From positions 28,734-92,733 of the forward strand of contig DATKQE010000111.1 in the NCBI GenBank assembly GCA_035532935.1: DNA of 64,000 nucleotides, read 5' to 3'. Under the pieces are notes generated by a model. It worked only from the letters and a program-made list of their open reading frames with translations, did no database searches and was not told the origin of the DNA. The position numbers and the translations under genes are program-made. Below, piece by piece: positions 16,370-24,693 of this stretch; positions within the stretch are counted from its first letter, which is position 1; every line of letters starts with the position of its first letter. This DNA comes from DATJLY01 sp035532935. GTDB taxonomy: Bacteria; Pseudomonadota; Alphaproteobacteria; ATCC43930; CGMCC-115725.

Positions 16370-17337
16370 TCGGAATGGCGGCGACGCTGCATCGCTTTGC
16401 GCTCGCCGCGGCCCTGGTCCTCGCTGTCGTCGCCCCGGGCCGGGCCGATGACATCCTGCGCGTCGGCAAGGCCTCGCCCACGGCGATCGCGATGATGCCG
16501 CTCGAGGTCGGCCTGCATGAGGGCATCTTCAAGAAGCACGGCATCGACCTCAAGATCATCGACTTCGAGGGCGGCGGCAAGATGCACCAGGGCATGGCCG
16601 CCGGCAGCATCGACATCGGCGTCGGCGCCGGTCCGGAGATGGCATTCGTGGCCAAGGGCTCGCCGGAGCTGGCGGTCGCCAATGTCGCCGGGCCGCCGCT
16701 TTTCATCGGCATCATGGTGGCCTGGAATTCGCCGATCCACGCGGTCGATCAGCTCAAGGGCAAGAAGATCGGCGTGTCGAGCCAGAATTCGATGACCTAT
16801 TGGATGGCGCTCGAACTGGCGCGCCACGAGGGCTGGGGGCCGGAGGGCGTCACGCCGGTCACCATCGGCGGGCAGTTCGCCGCCGTCATCGCCGCCTTCA
16901 AGACCCATGAGATCGACGCCGAGATCAGTTCCACCGCCAATGCCTTCGAGCTCGAACTCAAGAAGGAAGGGCGGCTGCTCATCCCGGTGTCGGATTATCT
17001 CGGCAATATGGGCGCCGACATGATCTTCGCCTCGGACCGCATCATCCACGCCAATCCCGGCGCGGTCCGCCGCTTCCTCGTCGCCTGGTTCGAGACCGTG
17101 GACTTCATGCGCCATCACCACGCCGAGTCGATCAAGGTCATCGCCGGCGTCACCGGCCTCAATCCCGAGGTGCAGAAGCGCGAATTCGATCAATCGATGC
17201 CGATGTTCAACGAGGATGGCCGGTTCGACAAGCAATCGCTCGACAACCTGGAGCGCTCCTTCACCACGCTCAAGCTGCTCGATCATACCCCCGATATGTC
17301 GAAGCTTTACACCGAGGCGTTCCTGCCGAAGCACTAG
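16366..17337 (+). CDS. ABC transporter substrate-binding protein (NMT1/THI5-like), first of a twin pair
   Basis: This 323-aa periplasmic binding protein has a signal peptide (LAAALVLAVVAPGRA) followed by the NMT1-type fold, including GIFKKHGIDLKI, the ligand-pocket segment MAAGSIDIGVGAGPEMA, and LKGKKIGVSS. The GTG at 16366 overlaps the TGA of the FeS gene, has GGGA 7 bases upstream and was preferred; an ATG at 16375 is possible and would still leave an intact signal peptide. Coupling to coxM-coxS suggests it recognises the hydroxylase substrate. No permease or ATPase gene is adjacent. It is a clear paralogue of the next gene, sharing even the last residues (DMSKLYTEAFLPK). Confidence 0.87.
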   Translation: MIGMAATLHRFALAAALVLAVVAPGRADDILRVGKASPTAIAMMPLEVGLHEGIFKKHGIDLKIIDFEGGGKMHQGMAAGSIDIGVGAGPEMAFVAKGSPELAVANVAGPPLFIGIMVAWNSPIHAVDQLKGKKIGVSSQNSMTYWMALELARHEGWGPEGVTPVTIGGQFAAVIAAFKTHEIDAEISSTANAFELELKKEGRLLIPVSDYLGNMGADMIFASDRIIHANPGAVRRFLVAWFETVDFMRHHHAESIKVIAGVTGLNPEVQKREFDQSMPMFNEDGRFDKQSLDNLERSFTTLKLLDHTPDMSKLYTEAFLPKH

Positions 17338-17340
17338 CGA

Positions 17341-17365
17341 CCGACATCGGCCTATCCGGCGTCGG
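17341..17365. other. Hairpin followed by an A7 run between the twin binding-protein genes
   Basis: Arms CCGACATCGG and CCGGCGTCGG pair over 10 bases with one mismatch and one wobble. The tract after it is A-rich, not T-rich, so it is not a plus-strand terminator. It may limit decay or set the ratio of the two messages. Confidence 0.35.
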
Positions 17366-17416
17366 AAAAAAAGTCACAACGAGCCGGCCTGTTGCCGGCG
17401 AAACAGGGAGAACACC

Positions 17417-18394
17417 ATGCGCAAGATCGCATCACGCGGCCTCGTGCTCGCCGCGTTCGTCATGGTAATCGGATCGCCGACCTCCGGATCGCCGGCCTAT
17501 GCCGCCGAGACGTTGCATGTCGCCAAGGCGGCAGCGACCGCGTCGCCGATCATACCCGTGAATGTCGGCTACAAACTGGGCATCTTCGCCAAGCACGGGC
17601 TCGATCTGAAGATCGCGGACTTCGCCGGCGGCGGCAAGGCGATGCAGGCCATGACCGCCGGCAGCATCGATATCTCGATCAGCGCCGGACCGGAAATGGC
17701 GCTCATCGCCAAAGGGGCGCCGGCGAAGGCCATCTGCGATGCGGCCCCGCCGATCACTTTCATCGGTATCGCGGTGCCGTGGGACTCGCCGGTCCATAAG
17801 ATCGGGCAGCTCAAGGGCAAGAAGATCGGTATCTCGAGCATCGGCTCGCTCACGGACTGGCTGACGCTTCAGCTTGCGCAACATGAGGGCTGGGGCCCGC
17901 ACGGCGTCACGCCGGTCGCGATCGGCAATGGGACGGCCAGCATCATCGCGGCCTTCCGCACCCATGCGGTCGATGCGGACGTCGCCGTGACCTCGCTCGT
18001 CTTCAACATGGAGGCGAACAAGCAGGGGCGGCTTCTGATTCCGGCCTCGAAATTCGTGGGCAATCTCGCTGCCGGCACGATCTATGCGAGCGATCACCTG
18101 ATCGCGACCGATCCCGGAGCGGTCCGCCGCTTTATCGCCGCCTGGCTCGAGACGATCGATTTCATCCGCACGCACAAGACCGAGGCAATAAAGCTCGAGA
18201 GCGAAGTGACCGGTTTCCCGGTGAGCGTGCAGACGAAGGAATACGATCTGACGATCGGCATGTACAGCAAGGACTGCAAATTCGACGCGGAGTCGCTCAG
18301 CACCCTCAAGCGCTCGTTCGTCGATCTGAAGCTCCTCAGCGCGCCGCCGGACATGTCGAAGCTCTATACCGAGGCGTTCCTGCCGAAGCGGTAG
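17417..18394 (+). CDS. ABC transporter substrate-binding protein (NMT1/THI5-like), second of a twin pair
   Basis: This 325-aa protein is a tandem paralogue of the preceding gene. It has a signal peptide ending near AYA-AET, then GIFAKHGLDLKI, MTAGSIDISISAGPEMA, LKGKKIGISS, and the shared tail DMSKLYTEAFLPK. Differences are concentrated in the ligand-pocket stretches (for example ICDAAPPITFIGIAVPWDS against NVAGPPLFIGIMVAWNS), which suggests related but distinct ligands. The ATG at 17417 follows a CAGGGAG ribosome site. About 80 bases with a hairpin separate the twins. As with its twin, no membrane components lie next to it. Confidence 0.9.
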   Translation: MRKIASRGLVLAAFVMVIGSPTSGSPAYAAETLHVAKAAATASPIIPVNVGYKLGIFAKHGLDLKIADFAGGGKAMQAMTAGSIDISISAGPEMALIAKGAPAKAICDAAPPITFIGIAVPWDSPVHKIGQLKGKKIGISSIGSLTDWLTLQLAQHEGWGPHGVTPVAIGNGTASIIAAFRTHAVDADVAVTSLVFNMEANKQGRLLIPASKFVGNLAAGTIYASDHLIATDPGAVRRFIAAWLETIDFIRTHKTEAIKLESEVTGFPVSVQTKEYDLTIGMYSKDCKFDAESLSTLKRSFVDLKLLSAPPDMSKLYTEAFLPKR

Positions 18395-18407
18395 CGACCG
18401 ACCGCGT

Positions 18408-18428
18408 GGCGCGGCGCGGCGCGGCGCG
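18408..18428. repeat. Four tandem GGCGC units
   Basis: A GGCGC pentamer is repeated four times between the convergent ends of the binding-protein gene (18394) and the cyclase gene (18429). It fills the intergenic space and is probably a slippage product. No coding or terminator function is evident. Confidence 0.6.
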
Positions 18429-19835
18429 TCAGGGGATCGCGTAGAGCGTCAGTTCGTCGGCGATGCCGCGCAATGCCGCGCGCTGCGGCGTGAGCGTCAG
18501 GCCGCTCGCGGCGAGCAGATTCGTCGTGCCCGGATGCTCGATCACTGCGCCCGAGGCGAAGATCGCACTCGAATCGGCGAGGCTCTGCACCCGCGCGGCG
18601 ATGTTGACGGTCTGGCCGAAATAGTCCTGGCGGTCGTTGAGCACGACGGCAAGGCATGGTCCTTCGTGGATGCCGATCTTGACCAGCAGGTCCTCGCCGT
18701 CCCGCCCGTCATTGAAGCTGCGCATCGCGTCGCGGATGCGCAGCGCCGCGGCCACGGCGCGGTCCGGCGTCGAGAAGGTCGCCATCACCGCATCACCGAT
18801 GGTCTTGACCACGGCCCCGGCCTCGGCCGCGACGATGTCGTGCAGCACCTTGAAATGCGCCCGCACGAGATCGAAAGCGACGAGATCGCCGACGCGCTCG
18901 TAAAGCTCGGTCGAGCCCTTGAGGTCGGTGAACATGAAGGTCAGGCTGGTGATCTTGAGCCGCTGATCGACGTCGAGCGTGTCGGCGCGATAAATGTCGC
19001 GAAAGGTCTGGTTGGTGAGCAGCCGCTTTGCGGTCAGGAACGGCCGGCGCCGCCCGAGGAGCGCGTGCAGCGCGTCGCCGGCGATCCACACGCCCGGCAG
19101 CACCCGCACCCCGCTCTGGTTCTCCAGTGCCAGGCGGATCGGGCCGGGGCGAAGCTCGATCGTTTCGACCGTCTTGTGCGTCTTGCTGAGGACGAGCGAC
19201 AGGTTGCGCCGCTCGCGCGTCGGCTCGCCCTTCACATCGAGGAACTGCGTTGCGTGCGTGACCGGATCGAACACGATGAGGAATTCGGCAGGAAGCTGCA
19301 GCGCCACGATCGCTTTCTCGCCGGGCGGCAATTCAATCGCCTCGAGCGTGATTTCCTGGAACACACCCTCGATGTCGTCCGGCACGTCGAAGCCGGAGCC
19401 CCAGAAGATCTGGCGGAAATATTCGACGATCGGCAGCGAGTCGGGATCATGCGCGGCGATGCGGCGAATGCGCCGGCTGACGGTGAACGTGACCTCGACG
19501 ATCTCGTCCAGCGTCGGCTCGTAGCCCGAGCAGCACAGCGCGCAGTTGTATTCCTCGCGCGCGACCGTCTTGAGCGTGTCGTTGGTGTCGAGCACGCCGC
19601 CGCAGCCGGGGCACAGCACATTCCACGACAGCTCGAACAGCCCGAGCCGCGCGGCGTGGAGGAACGCGGCAATGGCGGCCTCCTCGCCGATCCCGTTCCT
19701 GGCAGCGAAATCCAGGACGTTGATGCGGCAGAGCGCAGCGTCGGGCGCGTCCCGCACCAGACGCTCGATCGCCGCCACGGCGGCAGCGTCGGCTGATTGC
19801 CGCAGCAGCCCGAACAGGGTCTCGGCTTCGCTCAT
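18429..19835 (-). CDS. Class III adenylate/guanylate cyclase with N-terminal zinc-ribbon-like domain
   Basis: This 468-aa cytoplasmic signalling protein has a class III cyclase domain in its C-terminal third. FTDLKGS supplies metal-binding Asp304 and TIGDAVMATF supplies Asp348; the GxTVNIAARVQS dimer-interface segment is also present. The first 290 residues contain a Cys4 pair, Cys75-x2-Cys78 (CPGC) and Cys98-x2-Cys101, as in a zinc ribbon. This matches a family in which a poorly known sensory region (DUF5939-like) precedes the cyclase. No transmembrane helices are seen. It likely makes cAMP in response to an unknown signal. It is a single-gene unit, divergent from glnS. Confidence 0.85.
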   Translation of the reverse strand: MSEAETLFGLLRQSADAAAVAAIERLVRDAPDAALCRINVLDFAARNGIGEEAAIAAFLHAARLGLFELSWNVLCPGCGGVLDTNDTLKTVAREEYNCALCCSGYEPTLDEIVEVTFTVSRRIRRIAAHDPDSLPIVEYFRQIFWGSGFDVPDDIEGVFQEITLEAIELPPGEKAIVALQLPAEFLIVFDPVTHATQFLDVKGEPTRERRNLSLVLSKTHKTVETIELRPGPIRLALENQSGVRVLPGVWIAGDALHALLGRRRPFLTAKRLLTNQTFRDIYRADTLDVDQRLKITSLTFMFTDLKGSTELYERVGDLVAFDLVRAHFKVLHDIVAAEAGAVVKTIGDAVMATFSTPDRAVAAALRIRDAMRSFNDGRDGEDLLVKIGIHEGPCLAVVLNDRQDYFGQTVNIAARVQSLADSSAIFASGAVIEHPGTTNLLAASGLTLTPQRAALRGIADELTLYAIP

Positions 19836-20015
19836 GGATCGAGCTTAGCGCAATTCCGCCGCTGTTCCATCGCCGACCGCGTCCGGTTTCGGCGCCTCTG
19901 TCACGACCCGACGGCGGACCAGCGCAGAGAGACAGGCCGATCGGGCATTGCGCCCGCGCCCGCGCCAAGCTAATTCGCGCCTTCGTCCCAGGCGGCACCG
20001 AGGCGGAGGCGCAGG

Positions 20016-21689
20016 ATGGCAGGCGAGGCGGCGGAGGGCCGCGACTTCATCCGCGACATCGTCGCGGCCGACATCGAAGCCGGACGCACGCACACGGTCG
20101 TCACCCGCTTCCCGCCCGAGCCCAACGGCTATCTTCATATCGGCCACGCCAAGGCGATCTGCCTCAATTTCGGCGTCGCCCAGGAGTTCGGCGGCCGCTG
20201 CCATCTCCGCTTCGACGACACCAATCCGACCAAGGAGGAACAGGAATATATCGACGCGATCCAGCGCGACGTGCGCTGGCTCGGCTTCGACTGGGGCACG
20301 CATCTTTATCACGCGTCCGATTACTTCGAGCAGCTCTACGACTGGGCCGAGCATCTGATCCGCGCTGGCAAGGCCTATGTCGACGACCTCTCGCCGGCCG
20401 AGGTTCAGGCGATGCGCGGCACGTTCACCGAGCCCGGCCGCGACAGCCCGTTCCGCAACCGTCCGGTCGCGGAAAACCTCGATCTGTTCCGCCGCATGCG
20501 TGCCGGCGCGTTTCCCGACGGCACGCGCACGCTGCGCGCCCGCATCGACATGGCGGCGGGGAACATCAATCTGCGCGATCCCGTGCTCTACCGCATCCTC
20601 CATGCCGCGCATCCGCGCACCGGCACGGCGTGGTGCATCTATCCCACCTACGACTTCGCGCACGGCCAGTCGGACGCGATCGAGGGGATCACGCATTCGC
20701 TCTGCACGCTCGAATTCGAGGATCATCGTCCGCTCTACGACTGGCTCCTCGACCACCTGCCGGTGCCATCCCGCCCGCGGCAATACGAATCCGCGCGGCT
20801 CAATCTCAATTACACCGTGATGTCGAAGCGCGTCCTGATCGAGCTGGTGCGGCGCGGCTGCGTCACGGGCTGGAACGATCCGCGCATGCCGACGCTGGCG
20901 GGGCTCCGGCGCCGCGGCGTGCCGCCCGCCGCGATCCGCGACTTCGTGCGCCGCACCGGCGTGGCGCGCGCGAACAGCGTCGTCGACGTTGCCATGTTCG
21001 ATCACGCCGTGCGCGAGCATCTCAATCGCGAAGCGGCGCGGCGCATGGCGGTGCTGCGGCCGCTGAAGCTCGTGATCGAGAACTATCCCGCTGGCGCAAA
21101 CGAGGAACTGGAGGCGGTCAACAATCCCGAGGACCCGAACGCCGGCACGCGCCGCATCCCCTTCGCGCGCGAGCTTTACGTCGAGGCGGGCGATTTCATG
21201 GAGAATCCGCCCAAGAAATTCTTCCGCCTCGCGCCGGGGCGCGAGGTGCGGCTGCGCTATGCCTATCTCGTCACCTGCCGCGAGGTGGTCAAGAACGCTT
21301 CGGGCGAGGTCGAGGCGCTGCGCGCGACCTACGATCCCGCGACGCGCGGCGGCAACGCGCCCGATGGCCGCAAGGTGCAGGCGACGCTGCATTGGGTGAC
21401 GGCGGCGCATTCCGTGCCGGCCACGGTGCGGCTCTACGACCATCTCTTCCAGAGTTCCGACCCGGGCGCGGGCGGCGACGTGTTCGCCGATCTCAATCCC
21501 CGCTCGCTCGAGGAACTCGGGAACTGCCGCCTCGAGCCCGCGCTCGCTGCCCTCGAACCGGGCGACGCGGTACAGTTCGAGCGCAACGGCTATTTCTGCG
21601 CCGACACCGAATCGCGGCCCGATCGTCTCATCTTCAACCGCATCATCGCCTTGCGCGACGGCTATGCCAAGGCGCAGGCCGGCGCTTAG
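20016..21689 (+). CDS. glnS: Glutamine--tRNA ligase
   Basis: This 557-aa class I synthetase charges tRNA-Gln with glutamine. It contains PPEPNGYLHIGHAK with the HIGH signature at residues 41-44, and the KMSKS counterpart reads VMSKR at residues 268-272. The catalytic domain includes FDDTNPTKEEQEYI, characteristic of GlnRS rather than GluRS. The C-terminal anticodon-binding beta-barrels are complete, and the length is close to the 554 aa of E. coli GlnS. GlnRS is not universal in alphaproteobacteria, many of which use the GatCAB amidotransferase route, so a direct route probably operates here. It is separated from the cyclase by a divergent spacer of 180 bases and lies just upstream of the pyr genes. 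Confidence 0.96.
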   Translation: MAGEAAEGRDFIRDIVAADIEAGRTHTVVTRFPPEPNGYLHIGHAKAICLNFGVAQEFGGRCHLRFDDTNPTKEEQEYIDAIQRDVRWLGFDWGTHLYHASDYFEQLYDWAEHLIRAGKAYVDDLSPAEVQAMRGTFTEPGRDSPFRNRPVAENLDLFRRMRAGAFPDGTRTLRARIDMAAGNINLRDPVLYRILHAAHPRTGTAWCIYPTYDFAHGQSDAIEGITHSLCTLEFEDHRPLYDWLLDHLPVPSRPRQYESARLNLNYTVMSKRVLIELVRRGCVTGWNDPRMPTLAGLRRRGVPPAAIRDFVRRTGVARANSVVDVAMFDHAVREHLNREAARRMAVLRPLKLVIENYPAGANEELEAVNNPEDPNAGTRRIPFARELYVEAGDFMENPPKKFFRLAPGREVRLRYAYLVTCREVVKNASGEVEALRATYDPATRGGNAPDGRKVQATLHWVTAAHSVPATVRLYDHLFQSSDPGAGGDVFADLNPRSLEELGNCRLEPALAALEPGDAVQFERNGYFCADTESRPDRLIFNRIIALRDGYAKAQAGA

Positions 21690-21764
21690 GTCAGCGAACG
21701 GGCTTGATTCAGCGCCGCCGGTCGCGCTAAGGCCAACCGCGCGCACTGGAGGCGCAGCCGCCCC

Positions 21765-22631
21765 ATGTCCCAGGCCTTTGCCGCTTCACCCGTCGTCGTC
21801 GGATTCGCATCTCAAGGCGCGGCCGACCCGCTGATTTCGGCCGAGGAGACGCTGTGCCCGGTCGTCGCCAACGACGCGGTCAACGCCGAATACAAGCACC
21901 TCGTGCTCGAGGCCTCGCCCAAGGCGCTCACGGCCCAGGCGGGGCAGTTCTTCAACTGGCTCTGTCCCTCGCCCGATGACGGCGAGCTGTGGCTCCGGCG
22001 GCCGCAGAGCGTCTATCGCGTCGATGCGGCGCGCGGCCGGATCGAGTTCCTCTACAAGGTCGTCGGCCGCGGCACCAAGGGCGTGGCGCAGCTTCGCCCG
22101 GGCGACCGCTTCAACATCGTCGGCCCGCTCGGCCACGGCTTTCATCTCGAGCCCACCTGGCGCCACATCGTCGTGCTCGGGCGTGGCGTCGGCCTCGCCA
22201 CGTTGGCGCCGATCTCGGCGCTGGCGGGCGCGTCCGGCATCGGCGTCACCGCAATCCTGTCGGCGCGCAGCCCCGATCTCGTCATGACGCAGGATCTCTT
22301 CGCCGCGGTGGGCGCCCGCGTCATCCCGGTTCTCGACAGCGACGGCAGCAGCGATGTCGCGAACGTGGAAGCGATCCTGTCGGACCTGATCGCCCAGGGC
22401 CGAGCCGATGCGTTCTTCACCTGCGGCTCGAACCGGCTGATGCAGTTGATGAAGCGCGTCGGCGCCACGCATGGCATCCCCGGCCAAGTGGCGATGGAGC
22501 AGGTCATGGCTTGCGGCCTCGGACCCTGCTACGTCTGCGTCCGCACCTTCGAGGTGAACGGCCAGAAGACCCTGCGCCGGGTGTGCATCGAGGGTCCGGT
22601 ATTCGATCTCCAGGAGGCAGTGGGATGGTAG
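21765..22631 (+). CDS. pyrK: Dihydroorotate dehydrogenase electron transfer subunit
   Basis: This 288-aa flavoprotein is the NAD-linked electron-transfer subunit of class 1B dihydroorotate dehydrogenase. It has a ferredoxin-reductase-type FAD domain, with RRPQSVYRVD as the flavin-binding RxxS element, and a nucleotide domain. The C-terminal 2Fe-2S motif, Cys250, Cys255, Cys258 and Cys274 (CGLGPCYVC...C), is diagnostic for PyrK. An N-terminal extension of about 25 residues precedes the core. The stop overlaps the start of pyrD by 7 bases, so the two are translated together, as expected for a heterotetramer. Use of this NAD-linked system in place of the quinone-linked class 2 enzyme is unusual for an alphaproteobacterium. 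Confidence 0.92.
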   Translation: MSQAFAASPVVVGFASQGAADPLISAEETLCPVVANDAVNAEYKHLVLEASPKALTAQAGQFFNWLCPSPDDGELWLRRPQSVYRVDAARGRIEFLYKVVGRGTKGVAQLRPGDRFNIVGPLGHGFHLEPTWRHIVVLGRGVGLATLAPISALAGASGIGVTAILSARSPDLVMTQDLFAAVGARVIPVLDSDGSSDVANVEAILSDLIAQGRADAFFTCGSNRLMQLMKRVGATHGIPGQVAMEQVMACGLGPCYVCVRTFEVNGQKTLRRVCIEGPVFDLQEAVGW

Positions 22632-23572
22632 ACCTGTCGGTCCGGATCGGGTCGCTGACGTTCCAGAACCCGATCATGCCCGCCTCGGGGGCGTTCTCGA
22701 CCGAGCTGGCTCAGGTAATGGATCTGAACCGCCTGGGCGCGCTCGTCGCCAAGACTGTGTCGCGCGAGTTCCGCTCCGGCAATCCCACCCCGCGCGTGGC
22801 CGAGATCGAATGCGGCATGATCAATTCGATCGGCCTGCCGACCAAGGGGCTGCAGTATTTCCTCGACGCGCAGGTGCCCGACTACAAGCGCTTTTCCCCG
22901 CCGCTCGTCGCCTCGATCACCTCGCAGGACCCGACCGACTTCGCGGCGATGGCGCGGGCGGTGAGCGTGCCGGATGTCGACGTGATCGAGCTCAACATCT
23001 CGTGTCCGACGCGCAATCCGGGCGGCGGCAATTTTGCGCTGCACGAGGACCACACCTATAGCGTCGTCGCGGGCGTACGGGCGGCGACCGACAAGCCGCT
23101 CTGGGCCAAGCTCTCGCCCAATGCCGGCGACATCGTCGCCATCGCCACGGCGGCCGAGCGTGCCGGCGCCGATGCGCTCGTCGTCTCGAACACCATTCTC
23201 GGCCTCAAGATCGATCTCGACACATTCCGCCCGGCGATCGGCAACAAGCTCGGCGGCATCTCCGGACCGGGCGTAAAGCCGATCATCCTGCGCATGGTCT
23301 ATCAATGCGCCAAGGCGGTTTCGATCCCGGTGATCGGCTGCGGCGGCATCTGCAAGGCCGAAGACGTGGTCGAGTACATGCTCGCGGGCGCCTCGGCGGT
23401 GATGGTGGGCTATCTCATCTTCCGCAATCCCTCGGGCCTCGTCACGCTGATCGACGATCTCGCGGCGTGGTGCGAGCGGCGCGGCTTCGCGCGCGTGGCC
23501 GACCTTACCGGCGCGATGATCGACGAGGCGCCGCGCGAGACCTTCGCGGCCGCGGCGGCGCCGATCGGCTGA
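22625..23572 (+). CDS. pyrD: Dihydroorotate dehydrogenase, class 1B catalytic subunit
   Basis: This 315-aa FMN enzyme oxidises dihydroorotate to orotate in pyrimidine synthesis. It is a soluble TIM-barrel protein with class 1 features: the N-terminal NPIMPASGAFS, the ELNISCPTRNPGGG loop whose cysteine is the class 1 active-site base, WAKLSPNAGDI, and a C-terminal phosphate-binding IGCGGI. The Cys in place of Ser, and the overlap with pyrK, mark it as class 1B. There is no N-terminal membrane helix as in class 2. The ATG at 22625 lies within the end of pyrK, with GGAGG about 10 bases upstream. Confidence 0.92.
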   Translation: MVDLSVRIGSLTFQNPIMPASGAFSTELAQVMDLNRLGALVAKTVSREFRSGNPTPRVAEIECGMINSIGLPTKGLQYFLDAQVPDYKRFSPPLVASITSQDPTDFAAMARAVSVPDVDVIELNISCPTRNPGGGNFALHEDHTYSVVAGVRAATDKPLWAKLSPNAGDIVAIATAAERAGADALVVSNTILGLKIDLDTFRPAIGNKLGGISGPGVKPIILRMVYQCAKAVSIPVIGCGGICKAEDVVEYMLAGASAVMVGYLIFRNPSGLVTLIDDLAAWCERRGFARVADLTGAMIDEAPRETFAAAAAPIG

Positions 23573-23581
23573 GGGTTGCGC

Positions 23582-24643
23582 GTGCCGGCTCCGCTCACCA
23601 TCCGCAAGCCCGACGACTGGCACCTTCACGTCCGCGACGGCGCCATGCTCAAGGCGTCGCTGCCGTTCTCGGCGCGGCATTTCGGCCGCGGCATCATCAT
23701 GCCGAACCTGGTGCCGCCGGTGCGCACGGTGGCCGACGCCGTCGCCTATCGCGCGCGGCTGATGGCGGCGTTGCCGGAGGGGATGGACTTCACGCCGCTC
23801 ATGACCTGCTACATGACCGACGACACCGATCCCGACGAGGTCGAGCGCGGCTTCCGCGATGGCGTCTTCACCGCGGTCAAGATCTATCCCGCCAACGCCA
23901 CCACGTATTCGGCCGCGGGCGTCACCGATTTCCGCAAGATCCGGCGCGTGCTGGCACGCATGGAAAAGATCGGCATGCGGCTCCTCATCCATGGCGAGGA
24001 GGCCGATCCCGCGATCGACGTGTTCGACCGCGAGGCGGTGTTCATCGACCGTCACCTGCGCCACTGGCTCGCCGAGTTCCCCGGCCTCAAAATGGTGCTC
24101 GAGCACATTTCGAGCGAGGTCGCGGTCGCGTTCGTGCGCAGCGCCGCGCCGCAACTGGGCGCCACCATCACGCCCTATCACCTCATGCTCAACCGTACCG
24201 ATTTCCTCGGCTACGGGCTGCGCCCCTACCTCTATTGCATGCCGATCATCAAGCGCGAGCGCGACCGGCTTGCGCTGCGCCAGGCTGCGACTTCGGGCGA
24301 CCCCTGCTTCTTCCTCGGCACCGATTCGGCGCCGCATCCGATGGCGAAGAAGCTCGACGTTGTCGGCATACCGGGCCTCTTCAACGCGCCGGTGGCGCTC
24401 GAGAGCTATGCCCAGGTGTTCGCCGAGGACAACGCGCTCGACCGGCTCGAAGCCTTCGCCTCCTTGAACGGGCCGCGCCACTATGGCCTCGAGCCGAACA
24501 TGGCCACGGTGACGCTCGTGCCCGAGCCCTGGACCGTGCCGGAAGAGGTGCTGGTACCGGGTCCGGAGGAGCGCGCGCTCATCCATCGTGGCGGCGAGAC
24601 CATCGCCTGGCGCGTTGTCGGCGCCGGGGAGGCGCAGCGCTAG
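23582..24643 (+). CDS. pyrC: Dihydroorotase (class II, PyrC)
   Basis: This 353-aa zinc amidohydrolase closes the dihydroorotate ring one step before PyrD. Metal-site elements are HLHVRDG (His14, His16), the lysine of AVKIYPANATT that is carboxylated in class II enzymes, the HGE and LEHIS histidines, and the catalytic aspartate in GTDSAPH. I chose the GTG at 23582 because GAGG lies 6 bases upstream; a TTG at 23576 is possible. The gene starts 9 bases after pyrD, so pyrK-pyrD-pyrC form one unit carrying two consecutive steps of the pathway. Confidence 0.94.
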   Translation: MPAPLTIRKPDDWHLHVRDGAMLKASLPFSARHFGRGIIMPNLVPPVRTVADAVAYRARLMAALPEGMDFTPLMTCYMTDDTDPDEVERGFRDGVFTAVKIYPANATTYSAAGVTDFRKIRRVLARMEKIGMRLLIHGEEADPAIDVFDREAVFIDRHLRHWLAEFPGLKMVLEHISSEVAVAFVRSAAPQLGATITPYHLMLNRTDFLGYGLRPYLYCMPIIKRERDRLALRQAATSGDPCFFLGTDSAPHPMAKKLDVVGIPGLFNAPVALESYAQVFAEDNALDRLEAFASLNGPRHYGLEPNMATVTLVPEPWTVPEEVLVPGPEERALIHRGGETIAWRVVGAGEAQR

Positions 24644-24693
24644 CGGCGCGCTCGATTACCCTTGGCCGCATCACGCCCGATCGGGAGGAAATC

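Noticed and set aside
17341..17365. Rho-independent terminator between the twin binding-protein genes
   Set aside because: The hairpin is followed by an A-run on the coding strand, the reverse of what an intrinsic terminator needs. On the other strand the T-run comes before the stem.
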